From assembly GCF_003144325.1 (NCBI RefSeq), contig NZ_PENS01000019.1, positions 1 to 64,000 of the forward strand: a stretch of DNA of 64,000 nucleotides, read 5' to 3'. The stretch's first letter is position 1. Every line of letters begins with the position of its first letter. Under the pieces are notes generated by a model. That model was not told where the DNA came from. It did no database searches and worked only from the letters and a program-made list of their open reading frames with translations. Positions 32,546 through 42,988 of the stretch are shown in pieces. A program made the position numbers and the translations under genes. The DNA comes from Proteus terrae. Its GTDB lineage: Bacteria; Pseudomonadota; Gammaproteobacteria; Enterobacterales; Enterobacteriaceae.

Positions 32546-33877
32546 ATGGAAACGGCTTCCTCAAAAACAGAGACAACAAGCTATCCCGCAACTAGTGCTG
32601 GCGCTCGCCGCGCAGGTATGACTGAACAAGAATGGCGTGCAGCAATTAAATTCGACGGCAATGATGTGGGCTGGGTTATCATGAGTATCGGTATGGCTAT
32701 CGGTGCAGGCATTGTGTTTTTACCTGTACAGGTAGGCCTGATGGGATTATGGGTTTTCCTACTATCCTCAATCATTGGTTATCCAGCGATGTATCTTTTC
32801 CAACGTCTATTTATTAATACGTTGGCTGAATCTCCGGAGTGTAAAGACTACCCAAGCGTTATCACTGGTTATCTCGGTAAAAACTGGGGTATTTTATTAG
32901 GTGCACTCTACTTTGTGATGTTAGTCATTTGGATGTTTGTTTACTCAACAGCTATCACCAATGACAGTGCTTCTTACTTACAAACATTTGGTGTTACTGA
33001 AGGTTTACTGTCAGAAAACCCATTCTATGGTTTGATCCTGATTTGTGCGTTAGTGGCTATCTCTTCTCGTGGTGAACAATTACTGTTTAAAGTATCAAGC
33101 TTTATGGTACTGACTAAACTGTTTGTTGTTGCAGCGTTAGGGCTCTCCATGATTGGTATGTGGCATCTTTATAACGTAGGTGCATTACCACCGGCTGGAC
33201 GCTTAATCAAAGAAGCAATCATTACATTACCTTTTACACTGACTTCAATTCTGTTTATCCAAACATTAAGCCCAATGGTTATCTCTTACCGTGGTCGTAA
33301 TAAAAACCGTGAAGTTGCTCGTCACAAAGCATTACGTGCAATGAATATCGCGTTCGGTGTGTTGTTCTGTACTGTTTTCTTCTATGCAATCTCATTCACA
33401 TTGGCAATGGGTCACGATGAAGCAGTTAAAGCGTATGAGCAAAATATCTCTGCATTAGCGATTGCTGCGAAATTCTTCCCTGGTGGTTGGGTAACCGTTG
33501 TAAGCGTAATGCTGAACATCTTTGCCGTAATGACTGCATTCTTTGGTGTTTACTTAGGTTTCCGTGAAGCGACACAAGGGATCGTGATGAACATCCTGCA
33601 ACGTTATCTTCCAACAGAGAAAATCAACCAAAAATGGGTACAAAACGGCATCATGATTTTCGCTGTGTTACTGGCATGGGGCGCAATCATCCTTAATGCA
33701 CCAGTATTGAGCTTCACTTCAATTTGTAGCCCAATCTTCGGTATGGTGGGTTGTCTTATCCCTGCATACTTAGTGTACAAAGTGCCAATGTTACATAAAT
33801 ACAAAGGTGCATCACTTTACCTGATTATCTTTACCGGTTTACTGCTCGTTATCTCTCCGTTCTTGGCATTCTCATAG
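32546..33877 (+). CDS. cyuP: Cysteine/serine permease of the HAAAP family
   Basis: A 443-residue inner-membrane amino acid carrier, closely similar to E. coli CyuP (formerly YhaO), with about 11 hydrophobic helices. I start at ATG 32546, giving METASSK as in E. coli, with AGTGAG upstream; a GTG four codons earlier is in frame. Long segments such as GWVIMSIGMAIGAGIVFLP and ESPECKDYPSVITGYLGKN match the family. The next gene is the cysteine desulfidase cyuA, so cysteine is the likely substrate, imported for anaerobic use as sulfur or energy source. Confidence 0.9.
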   Translation: METASSKTETTSYPATSAGARRAGMTEQEWRAAIKFDGNDVGWVIMSIGMAIGAGIVFLPVQVGLMGLWVFLLSSIIGYPAMYLFQRLFINTLAESPECKDYPSVITGYLGKNWGILLGALYFVMLVIWMFVYSTAITNDSASYLQTFGVTEGLLSENPFYGLILICALVAISSRGEQLLFKVSSFMVLTKLFVVAALGLSMIGMWHLYNVGALPPAGRLIKEAIITLPFTLTSILFIQTLSPMVISYRGRNKNREVARHKALRAMNIAFGVLFCTVFFYAISFTLAMGHDEAVKAYEQNISALAIAAKFFPGGWVTVVSVMLNIFAVMTAFFGVYLGFREATQGIVMNILQRYLPTEKINQKWVQNGIMIFAVLLAWGAIILNAPVLSFTSICSPIFGMVGCLIPAYLVYKVPMLHKYKGASLYLIIFTGLLLVISPFLAFS

Positions 33878-33941
33878 TCGCCAACTTCGGTTCTAGTTAG
33901 GAGTTGTTTTTAAAAACTAAATTAATCCAAGGTGTTAGATT

Positions 33942-35291
33942 ATGAGCCAGAACAAAAATTCTCATTTATGGTCACAGTTTGTTCGTCAGTTACGTGAAGG
34001 TGTTAAGCCCGCAGTCGGTTGTACTGAGCCAATTTCATTAGCATTGGCAGCAGCGAAAGCAACTGCACTTTTAGGCGAGCCTGTTGTTCGTGTCGAAGCT
34101 TGGGTTTCACCAAACTTGATGAAAAACGGAATGGGCGTAACAGTGCCGGGAACGGGAATGGCTGGGCTACCTATTGCAGCAGCATTAGGTGCAACAGGAG
34201 GAGATCCTGATGCAGGGTTGGAGGTCTTGTTAAAAGCATCCACTGATGCAGTTGCTCAAGCAAAAACACTGGTTGCTGAAGGTAAAGTCACAGTAGGTGT
34301 AAAAGCACCCTGTGAAGATGTTCTTTACTCTGAAGCGAAAGTGTATAGCCAATCTGGTTATGCCATCGTCAGTATTGCAAGAGAGCATACACACGTTGTT
34401 CGTTGTGAATGTAACGGTAACGTTGTTTTTGAGGAAGATAAATCAGCGCTTACCAATAATTGCGAATGTACTGATGAAAAACCTTTTACTGATGTTTGTG
34501 CTGAAGATATTTATAACTTTGCACTTAATGTGCCAGTGAGTGAAATTGAATTTATGCTCAATGCCGCTCGTTTAAATGGCGCTTTATCGGAAGAGGGGCT
34601 ACAAAACACCTATGGATTAGCCATTGGTCGTACCTTAATTCTGCAACAAGAGAAAGGTTTGTTAGGTAAAGACTTACTTAATGAAATCATGATCAGAGCA
34701 TCAGCCGCATCTGATGCTCGCATGGGGGGAGCAGTATTACCCGCAATGAGTAATTCAGGCTCAGGCAATCAGGGAATTGCTGCAACATTGCCTGTGATGG
34801 TTGTTGCTGAATTTATCAAAGCAGATGATGAAACCTTACTGCGTGCGTTGGTTTTATCTCACTTAATGGCAATTTATGTTCATAGCCATTTTCCACCCCT
34901 TTCCGCTCTTTGTGCTGCAACAACCGCTTCAATGGGAGCAGCTGCAGGAATGGCATGGTTACTCACAAAAGATTTCACCACTGTCAGTATGTCTATTAAC
35001 AGTATGATTGGTGATATCAGTGGCATTATCTGTGATGGCGCATCGAATAGCTGTGCAATGAAAGTATCAAGTAGTGCAGCGAGTGCTTATAAAGCCGTAT
35101 TAATGGCGATGCAAAATCAAAGCGTTGCAGGAACTGATGGTATTGTCAGTGACGATGTCGATAGCTCAATAGCGAATCTCTGTGCATTAGCCAGTCGTGC
35201 AATGCAACATACAGATATTCAAATCATTGAGATTATGGAAGAAAAAGCGCGTCGTAATGCTGGGGAAAAGAAGCAAGCTGTCAATATATAA
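33942..35291 (+). CDS. cyuA: L-cysteine desulfidase
   Basis: A 449-residue iron-sulfur enzyme of the CyuA (YhaM, DUF1063-type) family that degrades cysteine to pyruvate, ammonia and sulfide. [14 protein letters not shown] (24-37), [45 protein letters not shown] and [14 protein letters not shown] are conserved; several of the cysteines in these should bind the [4Fe-4S] cluster. It lies 64 bases after cyuP and probably in the same operon, ending at a strong terminator. It is often mis-annotated as a serine dehydratase subunit. Confidence 0.9.
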   Translation: MSQNKNSHLWSQFVRQLREGVKPAVGCTEPISLALAAAKATALLGEPVVRVEAWVSPNLMKNGMGVTVPGTGMAGLPIAAALGATGGDPDAGLEVLLKASTDAVAQAKTLVAEGKVTVGVKAPCEDVLYSEAKVYSQSGYAIVSIAREHTHVVRCECNGNVVFEEDKSALTNNCECTDEKPFTDVCAEDIYNFALNVPVSEIEFMLNAARLNGALSEEGLQNTYGLAIGRTLILQQEKGLLGKDLLNEIMIRASAASDARMGGAVLPAMSNSGSGNQGIAATLPVMVVAEFIKADDETLLRALVLSHLMAIYVHSHFPPLSALCAATTASMGAAAGMAWLLTKDFTTVSMSINSMIGDISGIICDGASNSCAMKVSSSAASAYKAVLMAMQNQSVAGTDGIVSDDVDSSIANLCALASRAMQHTDIQIIEIMEEKARRNAGEKKQAVNI

Positions 35292-35338
35292 AAGGCGAAA
35301 ACCTAAAGTGATAGTGATGTTGTGATGCAGTAAAAAGA

Positions 35339-35372
35339 AATACCTGCTTATGAGAATAGGCAGGTATTTTTT
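35339..35372 (+). terminator. Terminator downstream of cyuA
   Basis: AATACCTGC (35339-35347) and GCAGGTATT (35360-35368) are perfect 9-base inverted repeats followed by a T run. It also faces the convergent tyrB. Confidence 0.88.
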
Positions 35373-35395
35373 ATTATGAAATCACGTTGATTGCC

Positions 35396-36592
35396 TTAGA
35401 TACTCACAGCAGCAAAGGCTTGGGCAATGCGTTGAACATTACCTGTATTAACACCTGCCATACAAACACGACCCGTACCGACAAGATAAATGCCAAATTC
35501 GTCACGTAATCTATCAACTTGTGCTTGTGTAAAGCCGGTGTAGCTAAACATACCGCGTTGAGTTAATAGATGATCAAAATTCTTTTCAGGCAGAGCAACT
35601 TTTAAAGCTTCGACTAAAGTCACGCGCATTTCTTTAATACGGTCACGCATATGCGCGACTTCTTTTTGCCATTGTGCAGTTAAAACTTGGTCTGATAGCA
35701 CTTTATTGACAATTTGCGCACCATAGTTTGCAGGGCTTGAATAGATACGGCGTACACCTGCTTTTAGCTGACCTAATACGTGTTCGCACTCAGTGGCATT
35801 ATCACAAACAATGGATAATCCGCCTGCACGTTCACCGTAGATCCCAAATATTTTTGAAAAAGAGTTACTGATAAGTATCGGTAATCCTGCTTTTGCCATA
35901 GTGCGAATAGCATAAGCGTCGTCATCTAAGTTTTCGGCAAAGCCTTGATAAGCAATATCTAAGAATGGGATGGCTTGGCGAGCTTTCAATACTTCAGTGA
36001 CTTGATCCCATTGATCTTTAGTTAGATCGGAACCTGTTGGGTTATGGCAGCAAGGGTGCATCAATACAATGCTTTTTTCAGGCAGTTTTTTAAAGCAATC
36101 TAACAGAGCTTCAAATTTTACGCCTTTGGTTTCAGGATCAAAGTAAGGGTAGTGATTCACTTTGAAGCCTGAGCCTGCAAAAATAGAACCATGATTATCC
36201 CAAGTTGGATCACTTATCCACACTTCTGAACCTGGGAAATAACGATGCAGAAAATCAGCACCCACTTTTAATGCACCTGATCCACCTAATGTTTGGATCG
36301 TGGCAATTTTCTTTTCTGCAATTAGAGGATTATCTGCACCGAAAAGGAGATCTTGAATTTCGCTACGATAAGGTGCCAGCCCTTCCATTGGTAAATAAAG
36401 TGTTGCGGTGGGGGTCATGGCATTGAGTTGCTGACGTGCAACTGAAACTGTTCCTAAAATAGGGGTCTTGCCTTCTTCGTCATAATAAAGACCAATGCTT
36501 AAATTAATTTTATCCTGACGTGGGTCTTTGTTATAAACATCCATCAATGAGAGAATCGGATCTCCCGGAAACGCTTCAACCTGTTGAAACAC
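35396..36592 (-). CDS. tyrB: Aromatic amino acid aminotransferase
   Basis: Class I PLP aminotransferase of 398 residues that makes tyrosine, phenylalanine and leucine from their keto acids. The PLP lysine is Lys247 in [14 protein letters not shown]. Other conserved blocks are [27 protein letters not shown] and the substrate-carboxylate arginine near the C-terminus ([14 protein letters not shown]). The sequence is nearer to E. coli TyrB than AspC, and its neighbours alr and dnaB match the tyrB locus in E. coli. It lies 52 bases after alr, reading the same way. Confidence 0.9.
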   Translation of the reverse strand: MFQQVEAFPGDPILSLMDVYNKDPRQDKINLSIGLYYDEEGKTPILGTVSVARQQLNAMTPTATLYLPMEGLAPYRSEIQDLLFGADNPLIAEKKIATIQTLGGSGALKVGADFLHRYFPGSEVWISDPTWDNHGSIFAGSGFKVNHYPYFDPETKGVKFEALLDCFKKLPEKSIVLMHPCCHNPTGSDLTKDQWDQVTEVLKARQAIPFLDIAYQGFAENLDDDAYAIRTMAKAGLPILISNSFSKIFGIYGERAGGLSIVCDNATECEHVLGQLKAGVRRIYSSPANYGAQIVNKVLSDQVLTAQWQKEVAHMRDRIKEMRVTLVEALKVALPEKNFDHLLTQRGMFSYTGFTQAQVDRLRDEFGIYLVGTGRVCMAGVNTGNVQRIAQAFAAVSI

Positions 36593-36644
36593 GGCTCTTC
36601 TCCAATCACTTTTAGTGTGTCATAGGGATACAATATCGTGTGTA

Positions 36645-37736
36645 TTATTGTTCGTCTAGGTATTCCATGATGACGCGCGAGGTTAATTTGGTAATCAACT
36701 CATAGGCGCTAATACCACTATATTTGGCAATTTCTTCTACCGGCAACACATCTCCCCATAAAATAGCTTCATCACCAACACTATCAATCAGTTCAGTCCC
36801 CAAATCGACGCTGATCATATCCATCGAAACACGACCAACAATGGGTACTTTTCGACCATTTATCCACACAGGAGTACCTGAAGGTGCGCTGCGAGGATAA
36901 CCATCGCCGTAGCCAATTGCGATCACACCAAGATAAGTGTCTTTTTCACTTACCCATGTGCCACCATAACCAACAGGCTCATCGGCTTTATGCTTACGAA
37001 CAGCAATCAGGCTTGTTTTTAGCGTCATTGCAGGGGTTAAGCCAAAGTCTTTTCCCGTTCTTTCATCACCAGTAGGAGAGATACCATAAGTGATAATGCC
37101 GGGGCGAACCCACTGATAATGGACTTGAGGCCAAAATAAAATACCAGCAGAAGCTGCGATAGACTTATCACCGGCTTTATTTTGAATAAAATCTTGAAAT
37201 AGCGAGATTTGTTTTTGTGTCGCCTCAGGAACATCGGGTTCATCAGCACGACTAAAATGGCTCACAATATTGACAGGTTGTTGTACATTTTTGCAGGCGG
37301 AAAGACGTAAATAGAAGGCTTGTGCGTCTTCAGGACGTACCCCTAAGCGGTGCATACCCGTATCGATTTTCATCCATACTTTGACGGGTTCATCTAAGTC
37401 AGCCTGTTCTAATGCTTCTAATTGTTCTTGGCTATGAACAACGGTTTCAATGTGGTTGACGACTAAAATAGGCAGGTCAACGACATCAAAAAAGCCTTCT
37501 AACAGGAGAATGGGTTTTACAATACCCCCACTTCGTAAGGTTAATGCTTCACCAATACGTGCAACACCAAAACAATCGGCATTATCCATTAGGGTATATG
37601 CTGTTTCTAATAACCCATGACCATAAGCGTTTGCTTTCACGACAGCTATCAGGTGGCTATGTGGGGCATAGTCTCTCACATGCTGAAAATTGTGACGCAG
37701 AGCGCGGCGATCTATCACTGCGGTTGCCGCTTTCAT
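36645..37736 (-). CDS. alr: Alanine racemase, biosynthetic
   Basis: PLP enzyme that supplies D-alanine for peptidoglycan; 363 residues. The PLP lysine is Lys34 in [10 protein letters not shown]. The second catalytic base tyrosine lies in the [16 protein letters not shown] to [13 protein letters not shown] region typical of the family. It is located 40 bases downstream of dnaB and upstream of tyrB, all leftward, the same dnaB-alr-tyrB order as E. coli. Confidence 0.94.
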   Translation of the reverse strand: MKAATAVIDRRALRHNFQHVRDYAPHSHLIAVVKANAYGHGLLETAYTLMDNADCFGVARIGEALTLRSGGIVKPILLLEGFFDVVDLPILVVNHIETVVHSQEQLEALEQADLDEPVKVWMKIDTGMHRLGVRPEDAQAFYLRLSACKNVQQPVNIVSHFSRADEPDVPEATQKQISLFQDFIQNKAGDKSIAASAGILFWPQVHYQWVRPGIITYGISPTGDERTGKDFGLTPAMTLKTSLIAVRKHKADEPVGYGGTWVSEKDTYLGVIAIGYGDGYPRSAPSGTPVWINGRKVPIVGRVSMDMISVDLGTELIDSVGDEAILWGDVLPVEEIAKYSGISAYELITKLTSRVIMEYLDEQ

Positions 37737-37776
37737 ATTATTCCAATACTTCCTTTAATTAAGTCAAGGTTAGTGA

Positions 37777-39186
37777 TTATTCATCGTCGTAAGCAGGGCC
37801 AGCATAGTTATCAAAGCGTGACCATTGGCCGTTAAAGGTCAGTCTTACTGTACCAATTGGGCCGTTACGTTGTTTACCAATGATGATTTCTGCAACACCT
37901 TTTAAATCGCTACTTTCGTGGTAAACCTCGTCACGGTAAATAAACATGATAAGGTCAGCATCTTGCTCAATAGAGCCTGATTCACGTAAGTCGGAGTTAA
38001 CAGGACGTTTATCAGCACGTTGTTCCAAACTACGGTTTAACTGTGATAGTGCAACCACAGGAACTTGTAATTCTTTAGCTAATGCTTTTAAAGAACGAGA
38101 AATTTCAGCAATTTCTAGTGTTCTGTTTTCAGATAATGAAGGTACTCTCATTAGCTGCAAGTAGTCAATCATGATAAGGCTTAAACCGCCATGTTCACGA
38201 TAAATTCGACGAGCACGAGAGCGTACTTCTGTTGGGGTTAAACCTGATGAGTCATCGATATACATATTGCGTTTTTCAAGCAAAATGCCCATGGTGCTTG
38301 AAATACGAGCCCAATCCTCATCATCAAGCTGGCCTGTACGAATTCTTGTCTGATCGACACGAGATAATGATGCCAACATACGCATCATGATTTGGTTACC
38401 GGGCATCTCTAAACTGAAGATAAGTACAGGTTTTTCTTCGGTCATTGCCGCATTTTCACATAAGTTCATGGCAAATGTGGTTTTACCCATAGAAGGACGT
38501 GCTGCGACAATAATTAAATCTGACTTTTGTAATCCTGCAGTTTTTTTATCAAGATCTTGATAACCACTCGAAACCCCAGTGACACCATCATGAGGTTTTT
38601 GATAGAGCTGTTCTATTTTTTCAACAGTTTCTTCTAAAATTGCATCTATTGCTTTAGGGCCTTCGTCTTTATTGGCTCGGGTTTCAGCGATTTGGAATAC
38701 TCTAGATTCGGCAAAATCGAGTAGATCTTCACTGGTGCGTCCCTGGGGATCAAAACCTGCATCTGCAATTTCGTTGGCAACTTTTATCATATCGCGAACA
38801 ACCGCACGTTCTCGGACGATATCCGCATAAGCGTTAATGTTCGCTGCGCTTGGGGTATTTTTTGAAAGCTCAGCTAAATAAGCAAAACCCCCCACGCTGT
38901 CTAATTCGGCATTTTGTTCTAATGCTTCTGATAGCGTAATAAGATCGATAGGTTTACCTAATTCCAGCAAGCGTTGCATTTGCGAGAAAATAGTACGATG
39001 AGGTCGGCTATAAAAGTCTTCCGCGGTGACTCGTTCAGAAACATTATCCCAACGTTCATTATCTATCATCAGACCGCCTAACACGGACTGCTCTGCTTCC
39101 AGCGAATGGGGAGGTAGCTTTAATCCCTCCATTTGTCGGTCTTTGATATCAGACATCAGCTTGTCAGTGGTCTTATTTCTGGCCAT
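37777..39186 (-). CDS. dnaB: Replicative DNA helicase DnaB
   Basis: Hexameric 5'-3' helicase of the replisome, 469 residues (E. coli 471). The N-terminal domain begins after a short basic leader at LPPHSLEAEQSVLGGLM. The RecA-like domain has Walker A ARPSMGKTTFAMN, Walker B LIMIDYLQLM, and the arginine-finger region SDLRESGSIEQDADLIMF. It ends with FDNYAGPAYDDE as in E. coli. Divergent from qor. Confidence 0.97.
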   Translation of the reverse strand: MARNKTTDKLMSDIKDRQMEGLKLPPHSLEAEQSVLGGLMIDNERWDNVSERVTAEDFYSRPHRTIFSQMQRLLELGKPIDLITLSEALEQNAELDSVGGFAYLAELSKNTPSAANINAYADIVRERAVVRDMIKVANEIADAGFDPQGRTSEDLLDFAESRVFQIAETRANKDEGPKAIDAILEETVEKIEQLYQKPHDGVTGVSSGYQDLDKKTAGLQKSDLIIVAARPSMGKTTFAMNLCENAAMTEEKPVLIFSLEMPGNQIMMRMLASLSRVDQTRIRTGQLDDEDWARISSTMGILLEKRNMYIDDSSGLTPTEVRSRARRIYREHGGLSLIMIDYLQLMRVPSLSENRTLEIAEISRSLKALAKELQVPVVALSQLNRSLEQRADKRPVNSDLRESGSIEQDADLIMFIYRDEVYHESSDLKGVAEIIIGKQRNGPIGTVRLTFNGQWSRFDNYAGPAYDDE

Positions 39187-39339
39187 AAATCCTGCATAAA
39201 AATCGAAAAAGTGTCATTACGCTCTAGTATACGCTAACCCAATTATCTGTGCCTTGTAGAAATAGCTATCCTTTGTCATTATCACTAAAGGTCTTTAGAG
39301 CTTGCTTATTTAACCCCTCATCCTATAAAGGAGAAAGTA

Positions 39340-40323
39340 ATGGCTAAACGTATTCAATTTGCAACTCATGGCGATGCAGATGTTCTTGAGTTAGTAACAT
39401 TTACACCTGCTCCTCTTGGCGATCATGAAGTTCAGGTTGTGAATAAGGCAATTGGTATTAACTATATTGATACTTATGTACGTAGTGGGTTATATCCTGT
39501 AAGCCAATTCCCTAGTGGATTAGGCACTGAAGCTGCGGGTATTATTATCAAAACAGGCGCTAAAGTGACTTCACTAAAAGAAGGGGACAGAGTTGTGTAT
39601 GCGCAATCTTCGCTAGGGGCTTATAGCGATACGCATAATGTACCAGAAAATAAAGTGGCACGTCTGCCTGATAATATCTCTTTTGAACAAGCAGCAGCCT
39701 CTTTCTTAAAAGGATTAACGGTTTATTATCTTTTCAATGAAACCTATAAATTACAAGCAGGTGAAACTTTCTTATTCCACGCAGCCGCTGGTGGCGTTGG
39801 TTTAATTGCAAGCCAATGGGCGAAAGCAATTGATGCAAAAATGATTGGTACAGCAGGTAGTGATGAAAAGGTTGCTAAAGCAAAAGCCGCAGGCGCATGG
39901 GAAGCGATTAATTACCAGACTGAGTCGATTGTAGAACGTGTCTTGGCGCTGACTCATAACCAAAAAGTACCCGTTGTTTATGACTCTGTTGGTAAAGCAA
40001 CTTGGTTAGATTCATTAGATTGTTTACAACGTCGTGGCTTAATGGTGAGTTTTGGTAACGCATCAGGTGCAGTAACTGGCGTTGATTTAGGTATTCTCAA
40101 TAAAAAAGGTTCTTTGTATGTCACGCGCCCATCTATTTCAGGTTATATCACAACGCGTGAAGAGCTAGATGCTGCAAGTGAAGCGTTATTTGCATTAATT
40201 GGTAGCGGTAAAATTAATGTAAGTGTACCTGATAATCAGAAATTTGCTTTAGCAGATGCGAAAGATGCACACCGTTATCTTGAAAGTAGACAATCCCAAG
40301 GATCAAGCTTACTTATTCCTTAA
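39340..40323 (+). CDS. qor: NADPH:quinone oxidoreductase
   Basis: Zinc-independent medium-chain dehydrogenase of 327 residues that reduces quinones one electron at a time with NADPH. Conserved features include GTEAAGII, AAASFLKGLTVYYLF and the nucleotide-binding HAAAGGVGLIASQWAK. AAAGGAG lies just before the ATG. Divergent from dnaB, as in E. coli. Confidence 0.93.
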   Translation: MAKRIQFATHGDADVLELVTFTPAPLGDHEVQVVNKAIGINYIDTYVRSGLYPVSQFPSGLGTEAAGIIIKTGAKVTSLKEGDRVVYAQSSLGAYSDTHNVPENKVARLPDNISFEQAAASFLKGLTVYYLFNETYKLQAGETFLFHAAAGGVGLIASQWAKAIDAKMIGTAGSDEKVAKAKAAGAWEAINYQTESIVERVLALTHNQKVPVVYDSVGKATWLDSLDCLQRRGLMVSFGNASGAVTGVDLGILNKKGSLYVTRPSISGYITTREELDAASEALFALIGSGKINVSVPDNQKFALADAKDAHRYLESRQSQGSSLLIP

Positions 40324-40341
40324 TTATTATTTGTAAGATTT

Positions 40342-40373
40342 AAAACCTGTTTGAAATAAAGTAGACAGGTTTT
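40342..40373. terminator. Terminator between convergent qor and dusA
   Basis: AAAACCTGT (40342-40350) and ACAGGTTTT (40365-40373) are perfect 9-base inverted repeats. The T tract is short on the plus strand but TTTAAA-rich on both sides. Confidence 0.65.
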
Positions 40374-40390
40374 AAATACTTATTCTTCAA

Positions 40391-41425
40391 TTATTTTTCA
40401 GTGACAAATTTAAGAGCATTTTCTAAAACAGATAAATCAGCACCTTGTTTATGGGCATTTTCACTTAAATGACGACGCCATTGTCTAGCACCTGGAATAC
40501 CTTGGAAAATTCCCAACATATGACGAGTTACATGACCTAAATAAGTGCCTTGTGAAAGCTCTTTTTCAATATAAGGATACATTGCTCTTACTGCCGCGAC
40601 GGCATCAGCAATAGGCAACTGATTATCAAAAAGCTCATGATCAACATGCGCTAGAATAGATGGGTTTTGATAAGCTTCACGACCAACCATAACACCATCC
40701 ATATATTTTAAATGTTCCTTCGCTTCTTCTAGTGACTTAATACCACCATTAATCGCCATAGTGAGATGCGAGAAATCACGCTTTAACTGATAAACACGAG
40801 GATAATCTAAAGGTGGAACCTCACGATTCTCTTTCGGACTTAAGCCTGATAGCCATGCTTTACGTGCATGAATAATAAAGGTATCACAGTTATTATCACG
40901 GCTAACCGTATCAATAAAATCACATAGAAATTCATAGCTATCTTGATCATCAATACCAATACGTGTTTTTACTGTGACAGGAATATCAACGACATCGCGC
41001 ATCGCTTTCACACAATCCGCGACGAGTTGTGCATCTCCCATTAAACAAGCACCAAAGCGCCCATTTTGTACGCGATCTGAAGGGCAACCCACATTTAAAT
41101 TAATTTCATCATAGCCACGCTCTTGTGCCAATTTTGCACATTGCGCCAAAGCTTGGGGATCGCTTCCACCTAGCTGTAAAGAAACTGGGTGTTCTTCTTC
41201 ACTGTATTTTAGATAGTCACCTTTACCGTGAATAATGGCACCTGTTGTGACCATTTCAGTATAAAGCAACGTATTTTTACTTAATTGACGAAAGAAATAA
41301 CGACAATGACGATCAGTCCAGTCTAGCATCGGCGCAACAGAGAACCTATTAAGTGGGTAATTGCCTTGAATGCCTTGCGTTTGCTTATTTTCTAATGTTT
41401 TACTGGTTGGTGTGTTTTCGTGCAT
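40391..41425 (-). CDS. dusA: tRNA-dihydrouridine synthase A
   Basis: FMN enzyme that reduces uridines 20 and 20a in tRNA D-loops. 344 residues. The family blocks [17 protein letters not shown] (29-45), [21 protein letters not shown] with the catalytic cysteine, [17 protein letters not shown] and [10 protein letters not shown] are present. The 5' end faces the integrase and the first ~28 codons ([14 protein letters not shown]) diverge from other DusA proteins. This fits a gene whose 5' end was used as a phage attachment site and restored by phage sequence. The ribosome-binding site is weak. Confidence 0.95.
   Translation of the reverse strand: MHENTPTSKTLENKQTQGIQGNYPLNRFSVAPMLDWTDRHCRYFFRQLSKNTLLYTEMVTTGAIIHGKGDYLKYSEEEHPVSLQLGGSDPQALAQCAKLAQERGYDEINLNVGCPSDRVQNGRFGACLMGDAQLVADCVKAMRDVVDIPVTVKTRIGIDDQDSYEFLCDFIDTVSRDNNCDTFIIHARKAWLSGLSPKENREVPPLDYPRVYQLKRDFSHLTMAINGGIKSLEEAKEHLKYMDGVMVGREAYQNPSILAHVDHELFDNQLPIADAVAAVRAMYPYIEKELSQGTYLGHVTRHMLGIFQGIPGARQWRRHLSENAHKQGADLSVLENALKFVTEK
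41310..41345. other. Probable attachment site region within dusA
   Basis: The codons for APMLDWTD near the dusA 5' end are where dusA-specific integrases are known to recombine. The integrase is next door and faces away. The core repeat cannot be verified because the right end of the prophage, with its second copy, is beyond the window. Confidence 0.45.
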
Positions 41426-41458
41426 TATAACCCATTTTAGTGTATTTTCTCTTTATCA

Positions 41459-41491
41459 GGACACCAGTGAGGACGCCAAAATTTGGTGTCC
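41459..41491. repeat. Repeats and palindrome between dusA and the integrase
   Basis: GGACACCA (41459-41466) is inverted at TGGTGTCC (41484-41491). A related copy GGACGCCAAA (41471-41480) forms a near-perfect palindrome with TTTGGTGTCC (41482-41491). Three copies of one motif in two orientations beside an integrase gene suggest integrase or excisionase arm sites, or the int operator. Confidence 0.5.
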
Positions 41492-41521
41492 CGCTGAGAG
41501 TGAGAGAGGATTTATATAGAG

Positions 41522-42604
41522 ATGGCTTACTATACCATATCAAAACGCGATAGAGCAGACGGCACTGCTCGATACAGATGTTCCGTTTCTGTGAAAGCTG
41601 GTGGAAAGAGAATTTATAATGAAAGCAGAACGTTCACCAAACAGGCTCATGCAAAAACATGGGGAACTAAACGTGTTTTAGAGTTAGAGCAAAACGGCAT
41701 ACCAGATCCAACTGATGCAACAAAAATAACAGTCAGGGATTTACTGTTTAAATATTTAAATGATCCAGATCTTGGCGGGAAAGCAGGAAGAACAAAACGG
41801 TATGTTTTAGAAATGCTGTTTGATTCTGATTTGTCTAAATATGGGCTAACAGAGCTTACCGTTTCACATATTGTTGATCATTGCAGACATAGACACGCAT
41901 CAGGTGCATCACCCTCAACCATTAACCATGATGTTAGTTATTTGACCTCGGTATTAAAATCGGCAAAACCTATCTATGGTATAGAATATACGGCTAATCC
42001 AGCGTATGAGGCACGCCCGTTACTCATTCAAATGGGATTGATTGGTAAATCACAACGGCGTAGTCGTAGACCTCAAAAAGAAGAATTAAAACAACTAAGA
42101 GAAGCGCTTAAAAAACGAAGCGAACACAGAGAGTGCATTATCCCTTATGTTGATATTTTAGATTTTTCTATTCTTAGTTGCATGCGAATTGGTGAAGTGT
42201 GCAAAATTCTATGGGCAGACGTTGACGAGAAAAACAGATCAGTAATTGTTAGAGATAGAAAAGATCCGCGTAAAAAATCAGGTAACCACATGTCAGTGCC
42301 TTTACTGGGGGATGCATGGGCAATACTGAGTCGCCAACCAAAAACAAGTGATAGAATTTTCCCTTATAACCCTAAATCAGTTACTGCAGGTTTTCAGCGC
42401 ACCAGGAACGCATTAGGGATTGAAGATCTTAGATATCATGACTTAAGAAGAGAAGGGGCAAGTCGTTTATTTGAAGCTGGCTTTAGTATTGAAGAGGTGG
42501 CTCAAGTGACAGGGCACAGATCTTTAAATGTTCTTTGGCAGGTATATACAGAGTTATACCCCAAATCATTGCATGATAAATTTGATAAATTGAATAAAAG
42601 TTGA
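41522..42604 (+). CDS. int: Tyrosine-recombinase integrase
   Basis: A 360-residue phage integrase. The catalytic set is visible: Arg222 (SCMRIGEV), a lysine in the beta-hairpin (RDRKDPRKK, about 247), His306 and Arg309 (YHDLRREG), His332 (TGHRSLN) and the nucleophile Tyr342 (WQVYTELYP). An N-terminal arm-binding region and SAM-like core-binding domain precede them. Position beside dusA suggests it belongs to the dusA-associated integrases. Its start overlaps no other gene; GAGAGGA lies 14 bases upstream. Confidence 0.95.
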   Translation: MAYYTISKRDRADGTARYRCSVSVKAGGKRIYNESRTFTKQAHAKTWGTKRVLELEQNGIPDPTDATKITVRDLLFKYLNDPDLGGKAGRTKRYVLEMLFDSDLSKYGLTELTVSHIVDHCRHRHASGASPSTINHDVSYLTSVLKSAKPIYGIEYTANPAYEARPLLIQMGLIGKSQRRSRRPQKEELKQLREALKKRSEHRECIIPYVDILDFSILSCMRIGEVCKILWADVDEKNRSVIVRDRKDPRKKSGNHMSVPLLGDAWAILSRQPKTSDRIFPYNPKSVTAGFQRTRNALGIEDLRYHDLRREGASRLFEAGFSIEEVAQVTGHRSLNVLWQVYTELYPKSLHDKFDKLNKS

Positions 42605-42626
42605 TCTTTTTCACCTCTAAATTATA

Positions 42627-42642
42627 CTGTATAAATAAACAG
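42627..42642. promoter_or_regulatory. LexA box upstream of the prophage dinI-like gene
   Basis: CTGTATAAATAAACAG is an exact CTGT-N8-ACAG match with an AT-rich centre, 16 bases before the start codon. It differs from the second lexA box in only one base. Confidence 0.9.
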
Positions 42643-42657
42643 TAAATGGAGGTGTTC

Positions 42658-42945
42658 ATGATTCATATAAAATTATTTTTTGATAAAGCAATTCAAAAAA
42701 ATACCCATCCTGATATGTTTAACGCGCTGAAAAAAGAAGTAAAAAAGAAACTTTCCCCTTCTTACTCTGAGTTGGAGGTTAGTGCTTTGTGGGGGTCACA
42801 AACAAAGTTAATCATTGATGGACTAAAGAAAAATGAAAAAAAAGACAAAATAACCGATGCATTAGAAGAAATATGGAGCGATACAAGCTGGATGCCTGAG
42901 GTTGAGTCGTCTAACTCTGATGAGCTTGAATATTTTGATAAGTAA
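42658..42945 (+). CDS. DinI-family SOS modulator
   Basis: A 95-residue protein starting at ATG 42658; the ATG four codons earlier overlaps the TGGAGGTG ribosome-binding site. It follows the DinI pattern: a beta strand (MIHIKLFFDKA), a helix (PDMFNALKKEVKKKL), beta strands (SELEVSALWG, KLIIDGL) and the C-terminal helix DKITDALEEIWSDTSWMPE. DinI binds RecA filaments and modulates LexA and repressor cleavage. It has an acidic extension beyond the E. coli length. It stands directly behind a LexA box, so it is SOS-induced. Confidence 0.85.
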   Translation: MIHIKLFFDKAIQKNTHPDMFNALKKEVKKKLSPSYSELEVSALWGSQTKLIIDGLKKNEKKDKITDALEEIWSDTSWMPEVESSNSDELEYFDK

Positions 42946-42988
42946 AAGATAACAAGCTGGATTATATCTATTTTCCAGCTTGTTTTTC

